This document shows, piece by piece, positions 1 through 9,701 of a stretch of DNA of 60,853 nucleotides. The stretch comes from an uncultured Prochlorococcus sp. Lineage in GTDB: Bacteria > Cyanobacteriota > Cyanobacteriia > PCC-6307 > Cyanobiaceae. The notes beneath the pieces were generated by a model. It saw nothing but the letters and a program-made list of their open reading frames with translations, ran no database searches and was not told where the DNA came from. The DNA lies in the NCBI GenBank assembly GCA_902587615.1, contig CACILY010000003.1, forward strand, positions 1 through 60,853. Direction: 5' to 3'. How positions within the stretch are numbered: position 1 is the stretch's first letter; each line of letters starts with the position of its first letter. The position numbers were made by a program, and so were the translations under genes.

Positions 1-420
1 TGCTTCTAGGACTTGGCTTGGCAGTCCAGATTGGTCAAATAGTCTTGCTCCTATTCGTTTATCTCTTCCTAGTGCACTGAAAAGATGGGATATTTCAATT
101 AAAGATGATCCCCAATTTTTTCGATAATTGTTGGCTGCTTCTAAAAGTTTTTCTAAATCTTCACCAATAAATAATGTATCTCCAGTTGAGGTTGGGAGGT
201 TGGCTAAAAAACTTTCTAGACTTTCTAGAAGATTTGTTTGATTGAGAGGTAAAGGGTCTACAAATTTTTTATAGGATTTATTAGTAAAAATAACTTGAAT
301 TAAGTGTTCAACATCTAGATTTCCGTGTCTCCATCTTTTTGCAATCTCTTCACTTGCAAGTAAGAGGCTCCATGCTTCATCGCTGAATTTGTCAGGATCA
401 GTTGTAAGGCTCGTTACCAT
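1..420 (-). CDS. clpB: ClpB-type Hsp100 chaperone, N-terminal part only
   Basis: Open reading frame that starts with ATG at 420 and runs off the left edge, giving the first 140 residues. Translation shows a Clp N-terminal domain: DKFSDEAW near the start, RWRHGNLDVEHL around residues 28-39, then a second repeat with ISHLFSALGRDKRIGARLF. This two-repeat substrate-binding domain precedes the two AAA+ modules in ClpB, which disaggregates proteins with DnaK/DnaJ in the cytoplasm. The AAA+ modules lie outside the window, so ClpB is preferred over ClpC on the sequence of the N domain, not on the full architecture. Cyanobacteria often carry two clpB genes; which one this is cannot be told here. It is divergent from eno, across a gap of about 150 bases. 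Confidence 0.85.
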   Translation of the reverse strand, partial: MVTSLTTDPDKFSDEAWSLLLASEEIAKRWRHGNLDVEHLIQVIFTNKSYKKFVDPLPLNQTNLLESLESFLANLPTSTGDTLFIGEDLEKLLEAANNYRKNWGSSLIEISHLFSALGRDKRIGARLFDQSGLPSQVLEA

Positions 421-562
421 TTTTTTGCAATTTCGCTAATTCAAGGATTTTCATTATTTTCCTGCATAATTTGCTAGGAAAATTATTTTGAAATACCAGG
501 AGTGCTAAACATCACAGAGACAATACAGCCTAAGCCCCATAGGATCTTCAAAAGTTGTCTGA

Positions 563-1861
<1,299 letters not shown>

Positions 1862-1869
1862 TTTTTATA

Positions 1870-3543
1870 CTATTGATTAACACCTGGGAATTTATCTATT
1901 CTGCCATCTCTATTCATTTTTAGTTGTAACTTTAGCCATTCAAAAGATACTGGGCATGCAATCACTATTGGAAATAATGATAAGATAGGTTTATTACTAG
2001 AACCTAAAAGAGCAGCTGTAATTCCTAGGCATCCCAAGAGTATTGATTGACTCATTGATTGTTGAGCATGAATCATTCTTCGGAGTTGTCTGTCAGATTC
2101 TCCCATCCTAATTTGTAATTTCAGATCGCCTTGTTCCAGCTTTTCTAGACTTTCGTCTAGGCGTTTTGGAATTGCCACTGCCCTGCTGCCTAAATCACCT
2201 ACTTGGCGACTGATTTCGTTAATTAAATCATTTGGATTTGAATTGTTAGAAGTCATGATTGGAATTAAGTATGGCTTTGCTATGGCAATTAAATTAAAGC
2301 TTGGGTCAATACTTCTTCCAACCCCTTCAAAGGTTGAGAGCGCTCTGAAAACAAAAATTAATTCAATTGGTAATTGAAAAGGTTTGCCATACATTAGATC
2401 ATATATATCTCCAGAAAGTTTTTCAAAAATATTTGGTTTAAAAGGTGGTGTCAAAGCTTCATTAAGCATTACTCTGACGAATCTTCTAACAGGACCTAGT
2501 TCAATATTGGAAGCTATTACTCCTGCTTTTTGCAATTCATGTACGAGTGATGATGCATCTCTTAGAGCAGCTGCTTTGACCATGGATCCAAGTCTTTTGC
2601 GCAGTCGATCCGAAATTAATCCCATCATTCCAAAGTCGTAATAAATTAAGGAGCCATCTGATGAAATCGCAAGATTTCCTGGATGAGGATCAGCGTGGAA
2701 GAAACCAAATTCAATAAGTTGCTTTAGATAACTTGTTGCTCCAATTTCAATAACTGATGCTGGTGTAATGCCTTTGTTTCTTAAAGATTCTTTATCATTT
2801 ATCTTTATTCCAGGCAGATATTCTAGACATAAGACATGTTGAGTACTTAGTTCCCAGATAACAGCAGGAACAAGAACATTGGGCTCATCTAAAAATTGCT
2901 GGCGAAATCTAGCTGCATATTGCGCTTCTATTCTAAAATCTAGTTCTTTCAGTAAAACTTTTCGACACTCTTTTGCTATCCCAACCCAGTCTCTTCCATT
3001 ACTCCATGCTTGATTCTTTTGTAATATGCTGGCCACTTGTTGCATAACTTCTAGATCAAGTCGAAAGAGTTTTTCAAGATATGGCCTTTGGATTTTGAAA
3101 ATAACTTCTCTACCATCTTGTAATTTCGCTTTATGAACCTGAGCTATTGAGGCGGAACCAATTGGTATTTGATTAATATCAATAATTTCTTGGAATTTAA
3201 CTTGCAACTCTTTTTGTAGAATTTTTTCTGCAGTTTCGAAGGCAAAAGAAGGAACTTTATCTTGCAAGTTTGCTAATTCAGTTATCCATCCAGCTGGCAG
3301 AATATCTGGTCTTGCAGAAAGAAGTTGTCCTAGCTTAATAAATGCTGAGCCAAGTTGCAGAATTTCTTGTGTTAACCAATTTGCTCTTAATCCTTGCCTG
3401 TAGATTTTTCTTGCTTGAGTAAATCCGCCAATATAACTCCATTTACGAGCATCTAACCAAAGAAAGAAAATTAATTTTAGGATTGCTTTCCATATTTTTA
3501 AAGCTCGGAAAATACTTTTTAAAGTAGTTATTATTAATGACAT
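1870..3543 (-). CDS. ABC1/UbiB family atypical protein kinase
   Basis: A 557-residue member of the ABC1/ADCK/UbiB atypical kinase family. The family signature KLGQLLSARPDILP is at residues 70-83 (KxGQ motif 70-73), followed by the Ala-rich nucleotide loop IGSASIAQVHKA near 128-139, the catalytic HADPHPGN at 283-290 and DFG at 303-305. Two hydrophobic segments at the C terminus suggest membrane attachment. Cyanobacteria carry several ABC1 paralogues linked to prenylquinone metabolism in plastids and bacteria, but the substrate of this one cannot be inferred. The next gene upstream on the same strand, the 106-residue unknown, is 20 bases away, so the two may be cotranscribed. Confidence 0.9.
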   Translation of the reverse strand: MSLIITTLKSIFRALKIWKAILKLIFFLWLDARKWSYIGGFTQARKIYRQGLRANWLTQEILQLGSAFIKLGQLLSARPDILPAGWITELANLQDKVPSFAFETAEKILQKELQVKFQEIIDINQIPIGSASIAQVHKAKLQDGREVIFKIQRPYLEKLFRLDLEVMQQVASILQKNQAWSNGRDWVGIAKECRKVLLKELDFRIEAQYAARFRQQFLDEPNVLVPAVIWELSTQHVLCLEYLPGIKINDKESLRNKGITPASVIEIGATSYLKQLIEFGFFHADPHPGNLAISSDGSLIYYDFGMMGLISDRLRKRLGSMVKAAALRDASSLVHELQKAGVIASNIELGPVRRFVRVMLNEALTPPFKPNIFEKLSGDIYDLMYGKPFQLPIELIFVFRALSTFEGVGRSIDPSFNLIAIAKPYLIPIMTSNNSNPNDLINEISRQVGDLGSRAVAIPKRLDESLEKLEQGDLKLQIRMGESDRQLRRMIHAQQSMSQSILLGCLGITAALLGSSNKPILSLFPIVIACPVSFEWLKLQLKMNRDGRIDKFPGVNQ

Positions 3544-3563
3544 TAATTAATATTCAATAATAC

Positions 3564-3884
3564 TCAATTGATTAAATCAAACTGTTGATTTAAATCTGCA
3601 ACTTTCTGTCGAATCCTAGCGATTTTTTCTAATGATCTTTTGAGATGAGATTGATTTTCAGATGAGGTTTGATTTGAATTCTCTTGATTCTCTTCTTCTT
3701 CAATTCTTTGAGCCTCTTCATAAATTTCTTCTTTCAAAACCCCCCATTCTTTTTTAAATTGATTGGGTGCATCTTTTGCAATTAAGGTCAATTCTTCTGC
3801 CGTATTTATTAATTTTTCACCTAGTCTAGCTGACAGACGATTAAGAGCTGCTCTAATTAGGATGTCTTTGTTTGCATTATTCAT
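3564..3884 (-). CDS. Small helical conserved hypothetical protein
   Basis: A 106-residue protein I do not recognise. The N-terminal half is predicted to be helical (LNRLSARLGEKLINTAEELT), the middle is very acidic (EEIYEEAQRIEEEENQEN), and the C terminus carries heptad-like residues (LEKIARIRQKVADLNQQF) typical of a short coiled coil. No signal peptide or membrane segment is visible. It lies 20 bases upstream of the ABC1 kinase gene on the same strand and may be its operon partner. Codon use and composition look like those of its neighbours. Judged real because of length, ATG start, an AAGA-rich leader and tight packing. Confidence 0.7.
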   Translation of the reverse strand: MNNANKDILIRAALNRLSARLGEKLINTAEELTLIAKDAPNQFKKEWGVLKEEIYEEAQRIEEEENQENSNQTSSENQSHLKRSLEKIARIRQKVADLNQQFDLIN

Positions 3885-3926
3885 CTTATTTTTAAGAGAA
3901 ATACTATTTTAGTTGATTTTGTTTAG

Positions 3927-4325
3927 TTATGGATTTGGTAACTTTTTTAGCATCTCATTAATATTATGCCTCTTAAAGAAAAACTTGGTTTCTAAAGACA
4001 AGGAATTATAGGTTGCCTCTTTTATTATACTCTCTTTGGCTTTTGTTATCGATTTATTAGCACTATTTTTAGAAGGTATTTCAATAGTTTCTTCTGACAC
4101 TTTATATTTAATAACATCATTTGTATTCATTTTTTCTTGTTTCTGCAAAGATTTATAGTTGGGCAAATTGTTTTTGTGTGTTGACTTCATAATTTCTTTT
4201 GAATTGCTTTGCTTAACTGCAAAAATTTTTTTTGTAAGGCTATAGCCTGAACCAAACACCGCACCTATAAACAGGGGCAAGAGCCATAACTGAATGAGTT
4301 TAGTATTGTTGTTGCTCGTCTTCAT
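3927..4325 (-). CDS. Hypothetical protein with one N-terminal membrane anchor
   Basis: A 132-residue protein without a recognised family. Residues 10-30 (LIQLWLLPLFIGAVFGSGYS) form one hydrophobic segment preceded by a short polar, lysine-containing tail, fitting an uncleaved signal anchor. The rest is polar, lysine- and serine-rich and looks low-complexity, so the bulk would lie in one aqueous compartment. The ATG at 4325 follows GAAGGAA, a plausible ribosome binding site, and its leader contains a small CGGGA/TCCCG hairpin (4345-4357). A fast-evolving lineage-specific protein is likely. Confidence 0.6.
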   Translation of the reverse strand: MKTSNNNTKLIQLWLLPLFIGAVFGSGYSLTKKIFAVKQSNSKEIMKSTHKNNLPNYKSLQKQEKMNTNDVIKYKVSEETIEIPSKNSANKSITKAKESIIKEATYNSLSLETKFFFKRHNINEMLKKLPNP

Positions 4326-4577
4326 TTCCTTCAGATTGTTGTGGCGGGAGGATCCCGTTAGAGCAATTACTTGATGGATTGCAAGATTGACTAAATTCTT
4401 AGTTAAAAGCTTCTTTCATTTTTCCATATTCGTCATTTTTGTCATTAAAGTCGATTTAATTAGGGCATGTATTAATGCAATTGGTTGAAAAATTCAATTC
4501 ATCCTAATTAGCTTATAAAATAAGAGCATAATTTTCTGCAAAGACTAGCTAAACACTTAATAGGAGAGCATTAACCC

Positions 4578-5534
4578 TTGGAAACAATTGAAACAGATGT
4601 GGTGATTATCGGAGGTGGTCCAGCTGGCTGCAGTTGTGCTCTATATACCGCTAGAGCAGATTTGAAAACAGTAATTCTTGATAAGAACCCATCAGTTGGA
4701 GCCCTTGCAATTACTCATCAAATCGCTAATTATCCCGGTGTCTCTACTGAAATGAGCGGAGATGATTTGTTGACTTTGATGAGAGATCAGGCAATTCAAT
4801 ATGGAACTGACTACAGAAGAGCTCAGGTATTTGGTGTTGATGTGAATGGAGACTGGAAAACAGTATTTACTCCTGAAGGTACTTTTAAAGCAAAAGCTCT
4901 TGTCCTTGCAACTGGAGCAATGGGTAGACCTGCTTCGTTTAAAGGGGAAGCGGAGTTCTTAGGAAGAGGTGTTAGCTATTGCGCAACTTGTGATGGTGCT
5001 TTTTATCGAAATAAAGAAGTTGCTGTTGTTGGAATAAATAAAGAAGCAATAGAAGAAGCACAGGTCCTAACTAAATTTGCATCTAAAGTCCATTGGATTA
5101 CTTCCAATGATCCAGCTGAGGATAACTTTGAAGCTAAGCAATTAATAAATCAGGAGAATGTCAAGCACTGGAGCAAAACAAGACTGATGTTGATTGAGGG
5201 GAATGAATCTGGCGTAACTGGAGTAACTATTAAAGATAGAGGAGAAGAACAAAAACAATCTTTAGCTTTAGAAGGCGTTTTTGTTTATATGAGTGGTTCT
5301 AAACCTATTATTGATTTTCTTGGTGGTCAAATTGCACTGAATGAAACTGGAGGAGTATTAGTCGATGATTTCATGGCAACAACCTCTGAAGGAGTATGGG
5401 CTATAGGAGATATTAGAAACACTCCTTTCAAGCAAGCCGTGGTTGCTGCTTCTGATGGATGCATTGCTGCAATGGCAATTGATAGATTCTTAAATAGTAG
5501 AAAATCTATAAGAGTTGATTGGGTTCATTCTTGA
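4578..5534 (+). CDS. Thioredoxin-reductase-like flavoprotein (DDOR-like, NADPH motif lost)
   Basis: A 318-residue flavoprotein of the low-molecular-weight thioredoxin reductase fold. The FAD dinucleotide motif GGGPAG is at residues 12-17, the redox-active CATC is at 135-138, and the C-terminal FAD motif is GVWAIGDIRNTPFKQAVVAASDG. The place where NADPH-dependent enzymes have GGGxSAxEEA reads VVGINKEAIEEA (150-161), and the following HRRxxxR phosphate-binding motif is absent (VHWITSNDPAEDN). Loss of both motifs matches the cyanobacterial diflavin-linked disulfide oxidoreductase (DDOR, Synechocystis Slr0600 type), whose electron donor is not NADPH. Start is TTG at 4578 behind AGGAGA. A classic trxB label would probably misstate the donor. 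Confidence 0.8.
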   Translation: METIETDVVIIGGGPAGCSCALYTARADLKTVILDKNPSVGALAITHQIANYPGVSTEMSGDDLLTLMRDQAIQYGTDYRRAQVFGVDVNGDWKTVFTPEGTFKAKALVLATGAMGRPASFKGEAEFLGRGVSYCATCDGAFYRNKEVAVVGINKEAIEEAQVLTKFASKVHWITSNDPAEDNFEAKQLINQENVKHWSKTRLMLIEGNESGVTGVTIKDRGEEQKQSLALEGVFVYMSGSKPIIDFLGGQIALNETGGVLVDDFMATTSEGVWAIGDIRNTPFKQAVVAASDGCIAAMAIDRFLNSRKSIRVDWVHS

Positions 5535-5579
5535 TGTGAAAAAATTCTAAATCATTAGTTAAATTATTTTCTTACTATT

Positions 5580-5861
5580 TTAAAGAGGAATTGCTTCAGA
5601 AACATATGCAACACCTCCATAATAACTTAAAGTTGACTTTATATTTTCTCTAATTTGATCAATTATTTCCTGCTCACAAAAAACAATTACATGTGCATTG
5701 GATCCAAATCCAGTAAATTCCATATCTTCCGTAACTACTCTTTCAGGGCCTCTTCCTGTGGCATGTTTCATTACTGTATAACCAGGTGCCTTCGCATTCT
5801 CTAATGCAGTTAAAACAGCATCTAACTCTCGTTCACTAAAAATTAAGTCTAGTCTTTTCAT
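5580..5861 (-). CDS. sbtB: PII-like carbon regulator SbtB
   Basis: A 93-residue PII-superfamily protein, last gene of the bicA-sbtA-sbtB run and 12 bases after sbtA. SbtB binds adenine nucleotides (cAMP, AMP, ADP, ATP) and controls the bicarbonate transporter SbtA. Visible features are the N-terminal strand-helix MKRLDLIFSERELDAVLTAL, a T-loop-like GRGPERVVTEDMEFTGFGSN segment, and the C-terminal strand VIVFCEQEIIDQIRENI. It stops at SEAIPL and has no C-terminal CGPxGC redox loop, the R-loop found in Synechocystis SbtB of about 110 residues. Identity rests on fold-like motifs plus location directly after sbtA. Confidence 0.88.
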   Translation of the reverse strand: MKRLDLIFSERELDAVLTALENAKAPGYTVMKHATGRGPERVVTEDMEFTGFGSNAHVIVFCEQEIIDQIRENIKSTLSYYGGVAYVSEAIPL

Positions 5862-5873
5862 TTGATTAATCCA

Positions 5874-6869
5874 TTAACTAACTGTAGGAATTAATTTATT
5901 CACTAAACTCATATATATCGGAATTCCGACAATAATATTAAATGGAAAAGTTAACCCAAGTGTTGTAGAAATATAGTAGCTAGATTTAGCTTCTGGAACT
6001 GTCATCCTCATTGCGGCTGGTACTGCTAAATATGAAGCACTGGCACATAAAACAACGAATAAAAGTGCGTTACCTGGACCTAGCGATAATGCTTTTGCCA
6101 TTAGAACACCAAGAAATGCGTTAAAAATAGGCATCAATACGGCAAAGCATATTAAGAAAGAACCTGCTTTCCTTAATCTAGGAAGTCTTTGGGCCGCGAC
6201 GATTCCCATATCTAAGAGGAAAAAACATTCGGCCCCATAAAATAATTTGCCCGTAAATGGCTGCATTTTTTCCACTCCGGCAGGGTTATTGGTTGCTGTA
6301 AGGAATCCAATTAAAAGGCTGCCAAGTAGTAAATATACAGATCCATTCAACATTGATTCATGTAGTATTGAACCTAATTTCATTGGCTTTCTATGAGGTC
6401 TATTTTTTGGAGCAGCAATTTTTACTAGTAGCAGACCAACAATGATTGCAGGCGATTCCATTAATGCCAATGCTGCAACCATAAAACCATCAAAGTGAAT
6501 GCTCTGACTCTCTAGAAAACTCTCTGCAGTTATAAATGTTACGGCACTAATTGATCCATAAGCAGCTGCAATTGCTGCTGAATTAAATACATCAAATTTC
6601 AGGCGAAGTATAATAAAGCAAATCAATGGTATTACAAGAGACATTAATATCGCTGCTCCAACGGTAGGTATTACTCCTCCTGTAAAACCACTTTTTTCAA
6701 GCTCAATTCCTCCTTTAAATCCAATAGCAAGTAATAGATATAAAGAAAATAGTTTTGGTAAAGGTGCAGGTATCTCTAAATCAGAACGTAATAGAACTGC
6801 AATAGTTCCTAAAAAGAAAAATAAAATTGGTGGCGATAAAACGTTTTGAAGTATTAAATTAGCTTCCAT
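5874..6869 (-). CDS. sbtA: Sodium-dependent bicarbonate transporter SbtA
   Basis: A 331-residue polytopic membrane protein of the SbtA (DUF897) family, high-affinity Na+/HCO3- symporter of the cyanobacterial CO2-concentrating mechanism, expected in the cytoplasmic membrane. It has about ten hydrophobic segments in two inverted halves, each containing a family-typical motif: AAAYGSISAVTFITAESFLE in the first and VLCASASYLAVPAAMRMTVP in the second. A hydrophilic loop rich in lysine and arginine (KIAAPKNRPHRKPMKLGS) separates the halves. It is flanked by bicA (42 bases upstream) and sbtB (12 bases downstream), which fits co-expression of two bicarbonate transporters and their regulator. Confidence 0.93.
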   Translation of the reverse strand: MEANLILQNVLSPPILFFFLGTIAVLLRSDLEIPAPLPKLFSLYLLLAIGFKGGIELEKSGFTGGVIPTVGAAILMSLVIPLICFIILRLKFDVFNSAAIAAAYGSISAVTFITAESFLESQSIHFDGFMVAALALMESPAIIVGLLLVKIAAPKNRPHRKPMKLGSILHESMLNGSVYLLLGSLLIGFLTATNNPAGVEKMQPFTGKLFYGAECFFLLDMGIVAAQRLPRLRKAGSFLICFAVLMPIFNAFLGVLMAKALSLGPGNALLFVVLCASASYLAVPAAMRMTVPEAKSSYYISTTLGLTFPFNIIVGIPIYMSLVNKLIPTVS

Positions 6870-6911
6870 GGAAAAGTAATAATGTACTTAGTTATTAAAG
6901 GATTTAAAATA

Positions 6912-8594
6912 TTATTTATTTAAATCTTTTAATGCAGCTTGTAGTGCATCTTTTCTCGACCCAATTACTTCTACCCCAAATTTAGAGAGCCTTTCTTTGA
7001 CTCTTCCGCTAGCTCCTGCAACGTAAGCTTTCCTGGAATTGATTTTGGCTTCTTGAACCATGTCTTCTATAGCAAGAGTTGCAGTAACTCCAAGTCGTGG
7101 TACATCAGTAATATCTAAAATTAAAACTTTATAATTTTTGACAAGCATCATTCGCTCAGTGATCCCTTTTGCAGCTCCAAAACTTAAAGGTCCTCTAAGT
7201 CTAAATAGCATTGCTTCTCCTGAGCATTGGTCTAAAAGATTTTGTTCTTCAGTATTTAATGGTGAATCATCTATAGCACTATTATCTGAACTATCTATAG
7301 GGTTATCTGCTTCCATTCCTTCTAGTTGTGTTTGTGTAATAGAATCAATTGTTAACATATTTGCAATAAATACTCCTACAAGAACAGCCCAAATTAAATC
7401 CCAAAAAACTGTCATTAATAAGACGCCATACATTACTGCAGCAGTCTTTAAAGAAAGTTTATGAGCTCTCAATAAAAATCCCCAATCGATAATATCTAGG
7501 CCAACTTTTATAAGAATGCCTGCAAGTAATGCAGTTGGAATTTGCTCAGCAAGGGGACCTGCACCTATAAGGACAATTAAAAGTACGATGGAATGCATCA
7601 TCCCTGATAAGGGCGTGGAACCTCCGGACTTCACGTTTATGACTGTTCTCATTGTGGCTCCTGCGCCAGGTAGGCCTGAGAAAAGCCCTGCAACAGCATT
7701 TCCTATGCCTTGACCAATTAATTCTCTATCTGAGTTATGGCGCGTTTGAGAAATATTGTCTGCTACTAGAGAAGTTAGGAGAGAATCAATTGCTCCCAGG
7801 ACTGCAAGAACAAGACCAGCTTTAAGAATTATAGGAAAATATTGATTAAAACTAGGAATACTTAAAGATGGGACCCCTTTAGGAATTTCTCCTATTCGAT
7901 CAATTGCAGTATCTCCAAAAAAGAAAATTGAAATTGGAGTAACTATTAATAGGGCTAAGAGAGGAGAAGGTAACCATTGACTGATTTTTCTTGGTGTTAG
8001 AAAAACAATTCCAAGGGTCATTATTGCAACACCTATTGCAGCACCATTCGGTTCAAAATTGTTTGCAACAGTTTGGAGAGATTCAATTACTCCTCCTCTT
8101 GTACTAATTCCTAGAAGTGGTCCAATTTGTAGAGCAATGATAATTACTCCTATTCCTGACATAAAGCCTGAAACAACTGAATAAGGAACAAGAGTTATAT
8201 ATTTTCCAAGCCTTAAAATGCCAAATAAAATTTGAAATAAACCGCCAAAAACAACTGCTGCCATTACAAGAGGTAATATTTGCTCGGCAGAAAGATCTCT
8301 AGGAACACCTACTGCAGCAAGACTTGCAACAACTCCAGCAACTGTTACGCTCATTGGCCCTGTTGGCCCACTGACTTGTGAAGGAGTTCCTCCAAATAAG
8401 GCTGCTAGGAATCCAACAACAACAGCTCCGTATAATCCATAAATGGCACCACCTGGACCAAGTGCAGCATTGCCAAATGCTAGTGCTAGGGGTAAGGCAA
8501 CAACAGCGGCTGTTAAGCCACCTAATAAATCACCCCTTACATTTTTTAAATGAAAGCCGTGAATAAAAGCCACTAATGCGCTCCAAAGTCTCAT
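6912..8594 (-). CDS. bicA: SulP-family bicarbonate transporter BicA
   Basis: A 560-residue SLC26/SulP transporter. Residues about 1-400 hold the membrane core, opening with the SulP signature DLLGGLTAAVVALPLALAFG, then SGPTGPMSVTVAGV and the substrate-region IGQGIGNAVAGLFSGLPGAG. Residues about 440-560 form a cytoplasmic STAS domain (FRLRGPLSFGAAKGITERM, VLILDITDVPRLGVTATLAI). SulP proteins carry various anions; bicarbonate is inferred from the resemblance to cyanobacterial BicA and from the adjoining sbtA-sbtB. BicA is the low-affinity, high-flux counterpart of SbtA. First gene of a three-gene run on the minus strand. Confidence 0.9.
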   Translation of the reverse strand: MRLWSALVAFIHGFHLKNVRGDLLGGLTAAVVALPLALAFGNAALGPGGAIYGLYGAVVVGFLAALFGGTPSQVSGPTGPMSVTVAGVVASLAAVGVPRDLSAEQILPLVMAAVVFGGLFQILFGILRLGKYITLVPYSVVSGFMSGIGVIIIALQIGPLLGISTRGGVIESLQTVANNFEPNGAAIGVAIMTLGIVFLTPRKISQWLPSPLLALLIVTPISIFFFGDTAIDRIGEIPKGVPSLSIPSFNQYFPIILKAGLVLAVLGAIDSLLTSLVADNISQTRHNSDRELIGQGIGNAVAGLFSGLPGAGATMRTVINVKSGGSTPLSGMMHSIVLLIVLIGAGPLAEQIPTALLAGILIKVGLDIIDWGFLLRAHKLSLKTAAVMYGVLLMTVFWDLIWAVLVGVFIANMLTIDSITQTQLEGMEADNPIDSSDNSAIDDSPLNTEEQNLLDQCSGEAMLFRLRGPLSFGAAKGITERMMLVKNYKVLILDITDVPRLGVTATLAIEDMVQEAKINSRKAYVAGASGRVKERLSKFGVEVIGSRKDALQAALKDLNK

Positions 8595-8715
8595 ATAACT
8601 CTTCTAAGCCTATATCTTTGAGGTCTTTTCGTTCGGCCTTCCCTCCATTTTATTTTTCCCAATGATTAATTTGAACTGAGAAAATTAATAGTTAATGAGT
8701 TATAAAGCCAAAACG

Positions 8716-9660
8716 ATGGCTGATGTTGGTTATCGAGATTATTTCAAAACTCTTGGTGTAGGGCGTAATGCTAGTGAATCTGATATTAAGCGGGCTTTTA
8801 GAAAACTGGCTCGTCAGTACCACCCTGATGTAAACCCTGGTAATGATTTAGCTGAAGCAAAATTTAAAGAAATTACCGAAGCTTATGAGGTCCTTTCGGA
8901 TTCAGATAAACGTAAGAGATATGAACAATTCGGACAGTACTGGAATCAAACTGGAGGAATGGGAGGTTCTTATTCTTCAGGTGCTGAGGTTAATTTTGGG
9001 AATTATGGAAATTTTGATGAATTTATAAATGATCTTCTAGGAAGATTTGGAGGGAATAGTAGAGGGACCGCGGGGTTTTCTGGTGGCTCTAAGTTTTCGC
9101 AGAATCCTTCTCAAACTCGAATTAATTTAGATGCAGAAATAACACTTTCTATTACATTCGCTGAAGCTTTTAAAGGCACAGAAAGAACTCTTTCTGTTAA
9201 TGATGAACGAGTGCAAATTAAGATTCCCAAGGGTATTAAACCCTTGTCCAGACTGAGAGTGAAAGGAAAAGGAAATTTGCAACCTGGAACGGGAAGAAGA
9301 GGTGATTTATATTTAAAAATCGATGTTCAGTCTCATCAGATCTGGCGTTTAGACGGTGATCAACTTAGAGCTGATTTGCCAGTTTCTTTTGATGAAATTG
9401 CTTTAGGTGCAACTATAAGCGTTTTTACTCCAGATGGAAGTGCTCAACTAAATATTCCCGCGGGTACTATGCCTGGTCAAAATTTACGTTTAAAAGGTAA
9501 GGGATGGCCACGGACAAATGGAAGAGGTGATTTGATTTTTAATTTAAAAATGCAATTCCCTTCTAAATGGTCAAAACAAGAGCTTGAACTTCTTGAAAAT
9601 TTGGTTCGTTTGCGAAGTTTTGACCCTAGAAAAGATTGGTTTAATTCCGCGATGTTGTAA
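8716..9660 (+). CDS. DnaJ-like (CbpA-type) co-chaperone
   Basis: Type II J-domain protein of 314 residues from the ATG at 8716. The J domain begins at GYRDYFKTLGV and carries HPD at residues 36-38; a Gly/Phe/Ser-rich linker follows (about 75-135), then two CTD-type substrate-binding domains (INLDAEITLSITFAEAFKGT; SFDEIALGATISVFTPDGS). The CxxCxGxG zinc finger of true DnaJ is absent, as in CbpA and cyanobacterial DnaJ3. An upstream in-frame ATG at 8695 adds seven residues (MSYKAKT); I prefer 8716 because family members start right before the J domain, though neither start has a clear ribosome binding site. It stimulates DnaK ATPase in the cytoplasm. Confidence 0.9.
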   Translation: MADVGYRDYFKTLGVGRNASESDIKRAFRKLARQYHPDVNPGNDLAEAKFKEITEAYEVLSDSDKRKRYEQFGQYWNQTGGMGGSYSSGAEVNFGNYGNFDEFINDLLGRFGGNSRGTAGFSGGSKFSQNPSQTRINLDAEITLSITFAEAFKGTERTLSVNDERVQIKIPKGIKPLSRLRVKGKGNLQPGTGRRGDLYLKIDVQSHQIWRLDGDQLRADLPVSFDEIALGATISVFTPDGSAQLNIPAGTMPGQNLRLKGKGWPRTNGRGDLIFNLKMQFPSKWSKQELELLENLVRLRSFDPRKDWFNSAML

Positions 9661-9701
9661 CTGGCATCTACGATTAATATGATTAATCAGTTTTGGGCCT
9701 A

